Part shown: piece after piece, positions 28,107-35,401 of the stretch
Layout of the letters: the number at the start of each line of letters is the position of its first letter
Position numbering within the stretch: the stretch's first letter is position 1
From: Nissabacter sp. SGAir0207
Lineage (GTDB): Bacteria > Pseudomonadota > Gammaproteobacteria > Enterobacterales > Enterobacteriaceae
Assembly (NCBI RefSeq): GCF_005491205.1
Contig: NZ_CP028035.1
Location: forward strand, 3,472,001-3,536,000
Reading direction: 5' to 3'
DNA: 64,000 bases
Position numbers and translations under genes: made by a program
The notes under the pieces: model-generated
The model's database searches: none
The model's input: the letters and a program-made list of their open reading frames with translations, nothing else
Told to the model about the DNA's origin: nothing

Positions 28107-28344
28107 CTGAACCCGCATGACGTTATTAAAATAGGAGGTAAATAAAAGGCAAACGATTATCCAGCCAGCCAGCGGGCTTTTTCAACTCCATATCATGACA
28201 AAATCTGCCTGATTGCGCATTTAAGCAGCATTCACGCACCCCCTGATGCGTTACCAGCCTGACGTGCCGGAAAAAGCGGCGAAGCCGGAGGGAAACGCTC
28301 TGTTTTTGTTGCGCAACAGCAGGCAAGCAAAACGCCGTTTCACT

Positions 28345-28370
28345 ATTTTTGTGATGCGTCTCACAAAAAT
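28345..28370 (+). promoter_or_regulatory. CRP binding site upstream of small ORF
   Basis: Perfect inverted repeat ATTTTTGTGA / TCACAAAAAT around TGCGTC, containing an exact TGTGA-N6-TCACA at 28350-28365. Centre at 28357.5, about 42-44 bp from a start predicted by TATGCA at 28389-28394, i.e. class II activator position. Confidence 0.8.
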
Positions 28371-28371
28371 A

Positions 28372-28400
28372 TTGATCTGGTGAATCGTTATGCATATGCT
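28372..28400 (+). promoter_or_regulatory. Promoter of small ORF
   Basis: TTGATC (28372-28377), 17 bp, TATGCT (28395-28400); an overlapping alternative -10 is TATGCA at 28389-28394, which suits the CRP spacing better. Confidence 0.55.
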
Positions 28401-28454
28401 TTTTGTATGACGCGCACAAAAAATGCGCTCCCACCCTTTCCACTGGAGGCAACG

Positions 28455-28610
28455 ATGAAATCGATGACCCTACCTTCGCGTCAGGACGCCACGTCCGCGC
28501 AAGGCAACACGCCACGTCCGACCCTGCGCCGCCAGACCTTGCGTCTGTGCAACCGCCTGTTGCAGTCGCTGGGGCGACACTTCACCCACGCTCCCGCACG
28601 CCCCTACTGA
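28455..28610 (+). CDS. Small basic hypothetical protein (51 aa)
   Basis: I do not recognise this gene. The ATG at 28455 has a strong RBS (GGAGG, 7 bases upstream) and a promoter with a perfect CRP site about 100 bp upstream. The 51-residue product is strongly basic, with a probable amphipathic helix in the middle (LRRQTLRLCNRLLQSLGRHF), one cysteine and almost no acidic residues. The frame is open further upstream, but no other start has an RBS. The stop overlaps the 3' end of the convergent GST gene by 7 bp. It could instead be the mRNA part of a regulatory RNA; expression is the open point. Confidence 0.55.
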   Translation: MKSMTLPSRQDATSAQGNTPRPTLRRQTLRLCNRLLQSLGRHFTHAPARPY

Positions 28611-29278
28611 GCACCCGCCAGTTCGTATGGCCCGCCCTGTGCCAGCGCACGCTGGTAGGCGGGCCGCGCCTGCGCCCGTTTCAGCCAGTCAGCCAGCGCT
28701 GGCGCGCCCTCCAGCCCGCTCCGCGAATTCAGCGCCTCCAGCGGGAAACTCATCTGGATATCCGCCGCGCTGAACTCACGTCCGGCGAACCACGGGTTCT
28801 CCTGCAACGCCTTTTCTAAATAGTCGCGGTGGACGGCAATCTGCTTGTCGAGCCAGGCTTTCTGCATCCCCTTGCCAATCGCGCCAGCCACTGGCCGCAC
28901 CAGCAGCGGCACCGGCGGCTTGCCGAGTCGGCTGAAGATCAGTTTCATCAGCAGCAGCGGCATCAGTGAGCCTTCGGCGTAGTGCAGCCAGTAGCGGTAG
29001 TGCTGGCGGGCAAAGTGGTCGGTAGGCTTGAGCAGCCCCTGCGCATCGTAGGTCTCCTGCAAATATTCGATGATGGCGCCCGACTCCGCCAGCGTCAGGT
29101 CGTCGTCGGTCAGCACCGGTGACTTGCCGAGCGGGTGCACGCGCCTGAGCGCCTCGGGGGCCAGCATGGTGTGCGGGTCACGCTGGTAACGCTCAATCTG
29201 GTAGGGCACCTCCAACTCCTCCAGCATCCAGAGAATGCGCTGGGAACGGGAGTTGTTCAGGTGGTGGAGGGTGATCAT
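28604..29278 (-). CDS. Glutathione S-transferase family protein
   Basis: The 224-residue cytosolic GST has an N-terminal thioredoxin-like domain (MITLHHLNNSRSQRILWMLEELEVPY, with the NSRSQR region carrying the catalytic Ser; SPVLTDDDLTLAESGAIIEYL is the glutathione-binding Glu-Ser segment) and an all-helical C-terminal domain (NPWFAGREFSAADIQMSFPLE, the N-capping motif). ATG at 29278 with GGAG upstream. Similar GST genes sit near ghxP/soxR in other enterobacteria. Substrate unknown; detoxification is the family role. Confidence 0.92.
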   Translation of the reverse strand: MITLHHLNNSRSQRILWMLEELEVPYQIERYQRDPHTMLAPEALRRVHPLGKSPVLTDDDLTLAESGAIIEYLQETYDAQGLLKPTDHFARQHYRYWLHYAEGSLMPLLLMKLIFSRLGKPPVPLLVRPVAGAIGKGMQKAWLDKQIAVHRDYLEKALQENPWFAGREFSAADIQMSFPLEALNSRSGLEGAPALADWLKRAQARPAYQRALAQGGPYELAGAQ

Positions 29279-29784
29279 GCGGGCGCTCCTGAGTCATTAA
29301 CCACAGTAATGATTAACTATAGCTGATTCCCCCGGCTGGCCGGCCCGCACCCTTGAAATTGCCGCCTTTTTTCTGCCGCACGCCCCATTTTCCACCGGCC
29401 TTTCCCCACGGCTGGCGGGCGATGGCGTGTCTGGCGGCGGCCGGGCTTGGCATCGTCACTCACAAAGCCAAATAAACCGACTAATATCATCTAAACTTTG
29501 CCTGTTAATGATAAAGATTTTTTTCTTTTTAAAACTTTCACCCCGCTTAGGAGTGTGGCGCACGCGCCGGTTTAACCATCTGGGAAAAGCCGCTAGAATC
29601 GTTAAATAAGCCTTAAATAACACATAATTAATGCTAAACATATTAAGGCGCGCCCTCCGGCCTGCCGCATGACTGTTAAGCCAACATAATCGTTAAGGGC
29701 TTTTTACGGCGATCGTCCTGCCGCTTCAACGGTGCCATAACCGGACGCATTGCCATCAATTCAGGTTCTCTCGGAGAGCACGTT
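29279..29784. other. Gene-free divergent upstream region
   Basis: The 506 bp between the divergent GST and c-di-GMP genes contain an AT-rich stretch (about 29470-29640, with T-runs) and no convincing ORF or RNA structure. A GEMM-type c-di-GMP riboswitch was looked for and not seen. Promoters of both flanking genes must lie here but cannot be assigned clearly. Confidence 0.5.
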
Positions 29785-31920
29785 ATGCTTGCCAGCAGTT
29801 ACAACGATGTATTGGTGATGTTCTCTTTCATCGTTGCCATCCTTGCCTCATATACCGCGCTGGACATGGCCGGTCGTGTGGCCACCACTGACAAGCCCGC
29901 GGCCCACTGGTGGCTTGGCGGCGGCGCGATTGCGATGGGGATCGGCATCTGGTCGATGCACTTCATCGGCATGTTGGCCTTCAGCCTGCCGGTCGCCATC
30001 AGTTACGATCCCACCATCACCGGCCTGTCGATGCTGATTGCCATCGCCTCCTCGGTCTTCGCCCTCTGGCTGGTCACCGATCTGCACCTGCCCATCTCCC
30101 GCCTGCTGGTTGGCTCGGTGATCATGGGGGTCGGCATCGCCGGGATGCACTACACCGGCATGGCGGCGATGAACGTAATGCCCGGCATGTCCTATCACTT
30201 CGGCTGGGTGGCGCTCTCCATCGTGATTGCGGTGCTCGCCTCCGCTGGCGCGCTCTGGATGTCCTTCCGGCTGCGCACCCAGACCTCTAACGTCAAGCTG
30301 CTGCGCGCGCTGGCTGCCATCATCATGGGCATCGCCATCGTCGGGATGCACTACACCGGCATGGCGGCTGCCAACTTCTCCATGACGCCGGAGATGATGG
30401 GCCACATGCACCGCCACGGCGGCGTAAACACCAACTGGCTGGCAGTGCTGGTGATTGTGGTCACCCTGGCGGTGCTGGCCATTACGCTGGTGGTGTCGGT
30501 GCTGGACGCCCGCCTTCAGGCGCGTACCGCGGTGCTGGCGCAGTCGCTGGAGCAGGCCAACCGCGAGCTGACCCAGCTGGCGCTGCATGACAACCTGACC
30601 AAACTGCCGAACCGCCTGCTGCTGGAGGATCGCATCCAGCAGGCGCTGCAAAAGGCGGAGCATGAGGATACCCAGTTCGCGGTGCTGTTCATGGATCTGG
30701 ATGGCTTCAAGGCGGTGAATGATGCCTACGGCCACCACATCGGCGACCAGCTACTGATCGCCGTCACCGAGCGCATCCGCGACCGGCTCGGCACCCAGGA
30801 CACGCTGGCGCGGCTGGGTGGCGATGAGTTTGTGGTGCTGGTGGAGATCAGCGACCCGGCCGATGCCGCGACGCTGGCGGCGCAGCTGGTGATGCTGATT
30901 GAGAAGCCGTTCCACGTCTCACGCTATGAGTTGCTGGTCTCCATCAGCATCGGCATCGCCGTCTACCCGAGCGACGGCACCACCGAGCGCGAACTGATGC
31001 TCAACGCCGACGCGGCGATGTACCACACCAAAAACTCTGGCCGCAACGGCCACAGCTTCTTCCAGAAGTCGATGAACACCAATGCGCAGGAGCAGCTGCA
31101 ACTGATGCACGATCTGCGGCTGGCGATTGAGCATGACGAACTGCGCCTGCAATACCAGCCCAAGTTCACCGCGCCGGATGGCCCGGTGTGCGGCTTTGAG
31201 GCGCTGGTGCGCTGGGAGCGCCCGGAGACCGGGATGCTCAGCCCGGCGGTGTTCCTGCCGCTGGCGGAGAAGACCGGCCTGATCCTGCCGATTGGCGAGT
31301 GGGTGCTGAACGAGGCGTGCCGCCAGCTGAGCGAGTGGCACCGCCAGGGACACGAAGAGTGGAGCATCGCCGTCAACCTGTCAGCGTTGCAGTTTGAGCA
31401 GCCGGATCTGGTGGAGAAGGTGATCAGCATCATCAAGCGCCACAACATCCCGCCAAGCAAGCTGACGCTGGAGGTGACGGAGACCACCGCGATGCGCAAC
31501 CCGGATGCCAGCGTGGCGATCCTCGACCAGCTGACCGAGCTGGGGGTGAAGGCGTCGATTGATGACTTCGGCACCGGCTACTCCAGCCTGCTCTACCTGA
31601 AACGGCTGCCAGCCAGCGAACTCAAGATTGACCGGGCGTTCATCAACGAACTGACCATCGACAATGAGGATGCCAGCATCGTCTCGGCGATCATCGCGCT
31701 GGGGCAGACCCTCAACCTGAAGGTGGTGGCCGAAGGCGTGGAGACGCCGGAGCAGCAGGCGTTCCTCAGCCAGCTCGGCTGCGACGCCCTGCAAGGCTTC
31801 CTGCTTGGCCGCCCAATGACGCCCGCCCAGATCGCCGAGCGCATCAGCAGCGACTGGCCCGGCCGCGTCATCCCAGCCACCGAGATAGCCGCCCGCGAAG
31901 CGGACGCCGCGTCCCAATAA
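29785..31920 (+). CDS. MHYT-GGDEF-EAL cyclic di-GMP turnover protein
   Basis: Membrane-bound bifunctional c-di-GMP enzyme, 711 residues. N-terminal MHYT sensor with three motifs, SMHFIGM (about 57-63), GMHYTGM (120-126) and GMHYTGM (187-193), in seven predicted membrane segments; these are thought to bind a metal and sense a gas or redox cue. The GGDEF domain has an intact active site (LGGDEF, 344-349) but lacks the RxxD inhibitory site: the residues are GTQD. The EAL domain keeps GFEALVRW (472-474), the metal-binding DDFGTGYSS (593-601) and EGVET (650-654), so both activities are plausible. CGGAGAG precedes the ATG at 29785. It stands alone with a terminator behind. Confidence 0.95.
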   Translation: MLASSYNDVLVMFSFIVAILASYTALDMAGRVATTDKPAAHWWLGGGAIAMGIGIWSMHFIGMLAFSLPVAISYDPTITGLSMLIAIASSVFALWLVTDLHLPISRLLVGSVIMGVGIAGMHYTGMAAMNVMPGMSYHFGWVALSIVIAVLASAGALWMSFRLRTQTSNVKLLRALAAIIMGIAIVGMHYTGMAAANFSMTPEMMGHMHRHGGVNTNWLAVLVIVVTLAVLAITLVVSVLDARLQARTAVLAQSLEQANRELTQLALHDNLTKLPNRLLLEDRIQQALQKAEHEDTQFAVLFMDLDGFKAVNDAYGHHIGDQLLIAVTERIRDRLGTQDTLARLGGDEFVVLVEISDPADAATLAAQLVMLIEKPFHVSRYELLVSISIGIAVYPSDGTTERELMLNADAAMYHTKNSGRNGHSFFQKSMNTNAQEQLQLMHDLRLAIEHDELRLQYQPKFTAPDGPVCGFEALVRWERPETGMLSPAVFLPLAEKTGLILPIGEWVLNEACRQLSEWHRQGHEEWSIAVNLSALQFEQPDLVEKVISIIKRHNIPPSKLTLEVTETTAMRNPDASVAILDQLTELGVKASIDDFGTGYSSLLYLKRLPASELKIDRAFINELTIDNEDASIVSAIIALGQTLNLKVVAEGVETPEQQAFLSQLGCDALQGFLLGRPMTPAQIAERISSDWPGRVIPATEIAAREADAASQ

Positions 31921-31925
31921 TCCCC

Positions 31926-31958
31926 TGCGCCTGTCGGCTCCCGGCAGGCGCACCCTTT
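31926..31958 (+). terminator. Probable terminator after c-di-GMP gene
   Basis: Stem TGCGCCTG / CAGGCGCA (31926-31933, 31945-31952) extended inward by partial pairing, followed by CCCTTTT. Confidence 0.55.
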
Positions 31959-32086
31959 TCCCCGCCGATACCCCCCGTTCGCCGCCATTGCCCGCATGTT
32001 CACTGCCTTTTGCCCCACCCTGCCCGGCCGTGGGCGGAGGATGGTCTATAGTGAAAGAAGTCCCGCATCCGCACTGAGGAGCCAGC

Positions 32087-33355
32087 ATGACCGATGACAG
32101 CAACTTCCCGTTTGAGAACCGCGGCCCCGCGACCGCCACCGGCCACGGCCTGCCCGCCGAAGGCGCTTACCTGCCGCCCTCGGAGATTGACAGCGGCAAG
32201 GCCGAGGGGGGAAGCGTAACCTTTATCAACTGGAAGGGGGAGGCGGACACGCCGGAGCCTTCGCCGCCCGCCTGGCTGCCGCCGGAGCAGCGCGTCGGCA
32301 TTGCGGTGGTCGGGCTGGGGCGGCTGACGCTCAACCAGATCCTGCCCGCGCTGCACCGCTGCAAGAATGCCCGGCCGGTGGCGCTGGTCTCCGGCAAGCC
32401 CGACAAGGCGCGTGTCGTGGCGGCGCAGTATGGCATCCGTGAGGAGGCGATCTACAGCTACGACGAGATGCACAAACTGGCTGACAACCCGGAGATTGAG
32501 GCGGTCTACATCGTGACGCCCAACGGCTTGCACCGCGACCACGTGCTGGCGGCGGCGCGCGCTGGCAAGCATGTGCTGTGCGAGAAGCCGATGGCCAACA
32601 CCTCGCAGGAGGCACAGGAGATGGTGGAAGCCTGCCAGCAGGCTGGCGTGAAGCTGATGATCGCCTACCGCTGCCAGTTCGACGCCTACAACAAAGAAGC
32701 GGCGCGGCAGGTGCAGTCCGGCGAGCTGGGCCGCCCGCGGCTGATTGAGGCGACCAACGTGCAGTCGATGGGGCCGGATGACCAGTGGCGCTTCAAGGCG
32801 GCGCTGGCTGGCGGCGGCGCGCTGCCGGACATCGGCCTCTACTGCCTGAATGGCGTGCGCATGATGCTGGCGGAGAACCCGATTGAGGTGTACGCGCAGG
32901 CCATCAACCCGACCGGCGACCCGCGCTATGAGGAGGTGGAGGAGACCATCACCTTCCAGATGCGCTTCCCGTCGGGCGTGGTGGCACAGTGCTCGTCCAG
33001 CTATGGCGCGCACGAGGGCAAGGAGATGACCATCCGGCTGGAGAAGGGTTGGGTGAAGCTGGAGAACGCCTACGCCTACAGCGGCCAGCGCCTGAAAGTG
33101 TCGCAACTGAAGGGCGAGGCGGTGTCACAGCAGGAGTTGAAGCTGAGCGCCGGGCCGCAGTTTGCGCTGGAGATTGAACACTTCGCCGACTGCGTGCGCA
33201 ACGACCGCGCGCCGCGCACGCCCGGCGAGGAGGGGTTGCAGGACCAGATCTTTATCGAAGCCCTCTACCGCTCCGCCCAGGAGGGCCGCCCGGTGACGCT
33301 GGAGCGGCGCGATGTGCATGTTACGGCGGCGCAGTCGCCACAGGAGGCATCATGA
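32087..33355 (+). CDS. Glucose-fructose oxidoreductase-like Gfo/Idh/MocA protein
   Basis: The 422-residue protein is far closer to Zymomonas GFOR than to the four oxidoreductases at 19-23 kb. It shares AVVGLGRLTLNQILPAL, ALVSGKPDKARVVAAQYGI, KHVLCEKPMA, MIAYRCQFDAYN, GGGALPDIGLYCLNG and SPGEEG-like TPGEEGLQDQ. GFOR oxidises glucose and reduces fructose on a tightly bound NADP. Here an extra 68-residue N-terminal arm (acidic and Pro-rich) precedes the Rossmann fold; no signal peptide is evident, unlike the periplasmic Zymomonas enzyme. ATG at 32087 with GAGGAG upstream. Its stop overlaps the next start (ATGA). Confidence 0.88.
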   Translation: MTDDSNFPFENRGPATATGHGLPAEGAYLPPSEIDSGKAEGGSVTFINWKGEADTPEPSPPAWLPPEQRVGIAVVGLGRLTLNQILPALHRCKNARPVALVSGKPDKARVVAAQYGIREEAIYSYDEMHKLADNPEIEAVYIVTPNGLHRDHVLAAARAGKHVLCEKPMANTSQEAQEMVEACQQAGVKLMIAYRCQFDAYNKEAARQVQSGELGRPRLIEATNVQSMGPDDQWRFKAALAGGGALPDIGLYCLNGVRMMLAENPIEVYAQAINPTGDPRYEEVEETITFQMRFPSGVVAQCSSSYGAHEGKEMTIRLEKGWVKLENAYAYSGQRLKVSQLKGEAVSQQELKLSAGPQFALEIEHFADCVRNDRAPRTPGEEGLQDQIFIEALYRSAQEGRPVTLERRDVHVTAAQSPQEAS

Positions 33356-33735
33356 GTAGAGTACGCGCACCCTGGCTGGCGGGCTTGCTGCTCGCCCCGT
33401 TGATGGCGCTGGCCGCCCCGCCGCCGCCGAGCGGCAACGCGGTGCATGGCGAGCACGGCGGGGCCGCCACCGACGCCCAGCAGGAGTATCAGGCTGGCAT
33501 GGCCACCATGCATGACAACATGGCGAAAGCCTTCACCTCCAGCGACCCGGACACCGCGTTTATCCAGGGGATGATTGCCCACCATGAGGGGGCGATCGCG
33601 ATGGCGCGCACCCAGCTGAAGTATGGCCGCAACGCCGAGGCGCGCAAAATGGCCGAAGCGGTGATCAAGGCGCAGCAGGTCGAGATTGTCCAGATGCGCC
33701 AGTGGCTCGACAAACAGGCGTCACAAGGGCGCTGA
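33352..33735 (+). CDS. DUF305 (CopM-like) periplasmic protein
   Basis: The 127-residue protein has a signal peptide (MSRVRAPWLAGLLLAPLMALA, cleavage before APPPP) and a DUF305 four-helix domain with the characteristic IQGMIAHHEGAIAMARTQL (adjacent His pair and Glu) and IVQMRQWLDKQ. DUF305 proteins have a ferritin-like fold and some bind copper or silver. The start overlaps the GFOR-like stop by 4 bp, so translation is coupled; why a periplasmic metal-type protein goes with a sugar oxidoreductase is not obvious. Confidence 0.9.
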   Translation: MSRVRAPWLAGLLLAPLMALAAPPPPSGNAVHGEHGGAATDAQQEYQAGMATMHDNMAKAFTSSDPDTAFIQGMIAHHEGAIAMARTQLKYGRNAEARKMAEAVIKAQQVEIVQMRQWLDKQASQGR

Positions 33736-33740
33736 CCGCC

Positions 33741-33766
33741 GGGCGCGCCGGCCCGCTGGCGCGCCC
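33741..33766. terminator. GC-rich hairpin between convergent genes
   Basis: Perfect 9-bp stem GGGCGCGCC / GGCGCGCCC with an 8-base loop, between the DUF305 stop and the end of the leftward regulator. There is no T-run. Confidence 0.45.
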
Positions 33767-33771
33767 CTCCC

Positions 33772-35286
33772 CTATTTGCCGGACTGTGCTGGCGCGCCGC
33801 CCGGTAGCGTCAGGCCGCCCTTGATCAGGCTGTCACGCAGCACGTTGAAGGCTGGCAGCATCGCGCTCTCCTCCACGCAGGCAAAGCCAAGCAGCAGCCC
33901 GCGCCGTGACTGGCGGCACATGAAGTACTGCGACAGGGGCCGTACCTTCACCCCGCGCCGCAGCGCATGGGCAGCAATCTTCACGTCATCGCACCCCTTC
34001 GGCAGCACCAGCACCAGATGCAGCCCGGCATCGTGGTCATACTCATGCAAAAACTCCGGCCCCAGATAGCGCTGGATCAGCGACACCAGATAGGCGCGAC
34101 GGCGGCCATAGAGCAGCCGCATCCGGCGGATGTGGGCGGTGTAGTGCCCTTCGCGCATGAACTGCGCCAGCGCGGTCTGGATCAGGAAGTGGCCGCCACG
34201 GTATAGCTCGGCGCTCGCCAGCTTCATCGCCGAGGCGAGCGGTTTCGGCAACACCATGTAGCCGATGCGCAACGCCGGGTAGAGCGTCTTGCTGAAGGTG
34301 CCGAGGTAGATCACCGGCGCATCTGGCTCCAGCCCCTGCAACGCCGGGTAGGGCTGGCCGCTGAAGCGGAACTCGCTGTCGTAGTCATCCTCAATGATCC
34401 AGCTCCCCTGCTCCCGCGCCAGCGCCAGCAACTGCTGGCGGCGCGGCAGGCTCATCACCGCGCCGAGCGGGTACTGGTGCGACGGCGTGACAAAGATCAG
34501 CTTCGGCGGCGCGCCCTCCGGCGCGGGCGGCACCAGCCCCTGTCCATCGACCGGCACCGGCTGCAACTCCGCGCCATTGATGCGCAAGATATTGCGCGCG
34601 CCCCAGTAGCCCGGCTCCTCGAACCAGACGCGATCGCCGGGATCGCACAGCATCTTGGCGATCAGGTCGATCCCCTGATGGGTGCCCTCGGTGATCAGGA
34701 TCTGATCCACATCGCACTGCACCGATCGCGTGACGCGCAGGTACTCCACCAGCGCCTGTTGCAGCTCATAGCTGCCGCCCTGATGGCTGTAGGTGAGGTG
34801 GTGGTGCAGCGGATCGCGGTTGATCTTGCGCTGGATGGAGCTGAACAGCGCGTGCGGGAACTCGCGCACGTCCGGCACGCCCGGCACAAAGGCCCCCCAC
34901 TGGTGCGGCGAGGCGTTGGCGTAGCCCATCAGGGTGCCGCCGCGCTTCGACAGCCGCGCCTCCTTGGCATAGCGCTCGATATGGTAGCTCTGGCCCGCGA
35001 CCGCCGTCAGGTAGCTGTCGGGCAGGATCTCCGCCACCGCCGTGCCGCTGCCGGTCTTGGCCTGCAAGTAGCCCTCCGCCTGCAACTGCTCATAGGCGTA
35101 GAGCACGGTATTGCGCGACACCTCCAGCTCCCGCGCCAGATCGCGCGTCGCTGGCAGGCGGCTGCCGGGCGGGATGCTGCCATCAGCAATCGCCGTGCGC
35201 AGGCACTGGCAGACGCGCAGCCGCAGCTGCCCGCCGGTGGTCTGCTGCAAACGCTGTAAAAGCAGATCTGCGTGTAAAGAACGCAA
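33772..35286 (-). CDS. MocR/GabR-family PLP-dependent transcriptional regulator
   Basis: Fusion of a GntR winged helix and a fold-type-I aminotransferase domain; 504 residues. The HTH is at about residues 20-80 (LRTAIADGSIPPGSRLPATRDLARELEVSRNTV). The aminotransferase part carries WIIEDDYDSEFRF and the PLP lysine in TFSKTLYPALRIGY. It is divergent from gabT with 115 bp between starts, containing a perfect palindrome, so by analogy with Bacillus GabR it probably senses GABA plus PLP and activates gabTDP. The ATG at 35286 begins MRSLHADLLLQRL. Confidence 0.92.
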   Translation of the reverse strand: MRSLHADLLLQRLQQTTGGQLRLRVCQCLRTAIADGSIPPGSRLPATRDLARELEVSRNTVLYAYEQLQAEGYLQAKTGSGTAVAEILPDSYLTAVAGQSYHIERYAKEARLSKRGGTLMGYANASPHQWGAFVPGVPDVREFPHALFSSIQRKINRDPLHHHLTYSHQGGSYELQQALVEYLRVTRSVQCDVDQILITEGTHQGIDLIAKMLCDPGDRVWFEEPGYWGARNILRINGAELQPVPVDGQGLVPPAPEGAPPKLIFVTPSHQYPLGAVMSLPRRQQLLALAREQGSWIIEDDYDSEFRFSGQPYPALQGLEPDAPVIYLGTFSKTLYPALRIGYMVLPKPLASAMKLASAELYRGGHFLIQTALAQFMREGHYTAHIRRMRLLYGRRRAYLVSLIQRYLGPEFLHEYDHDAGLHLVLVLPKGCDDVKIAAHALRRGVKVRPLSQYFMCRQSRRGLLLGFACVEESAMLPAFNVLRDSLIKGGLTLPGGAPAQSGK

Positions 35287-35324
35287 TTGGCTCCCTCCGT
35301 TTTCCTAAAGTGGCTCTCGCCTGA

Positions 35325-35352
35325 TGTTAATAGAGACTGTTAATAATTAACA
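35325..35352 (+). promoter_or_regulatory. Probable GabR/MocR operator
   Basis: Perfect 15-bp palindrome TGTTAAT-A-ATTAACA at 35338-35352, plus a direct copy of TGTTAATA at 35325-35332, in the regulator-gabT gap. It ends 3 bp before a TTGACG hexamer (35356-35361), a candidate gabT -35. MocR regulators bind such paired direct or inverted sites. Confidence 0.6.
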
Positions 35353-35401
35353 ATATTGACGGCCGTTATTTACACGGCATAGCCTGTACCTGGAGAACAC
35401 C

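Noticed and set aside
26582..28120. Rightward 512-codon frame opposite ghxP
   Set aside because: Antisense shadow with the same compositional bias; ghxP on the other strand is unmistakable.
29300..29784. Possible c-di-GMP riboswitch before the GGDEF-EAL gene
   Set aside because: No GEMM core motifs or expression-platform hairpin could be found.
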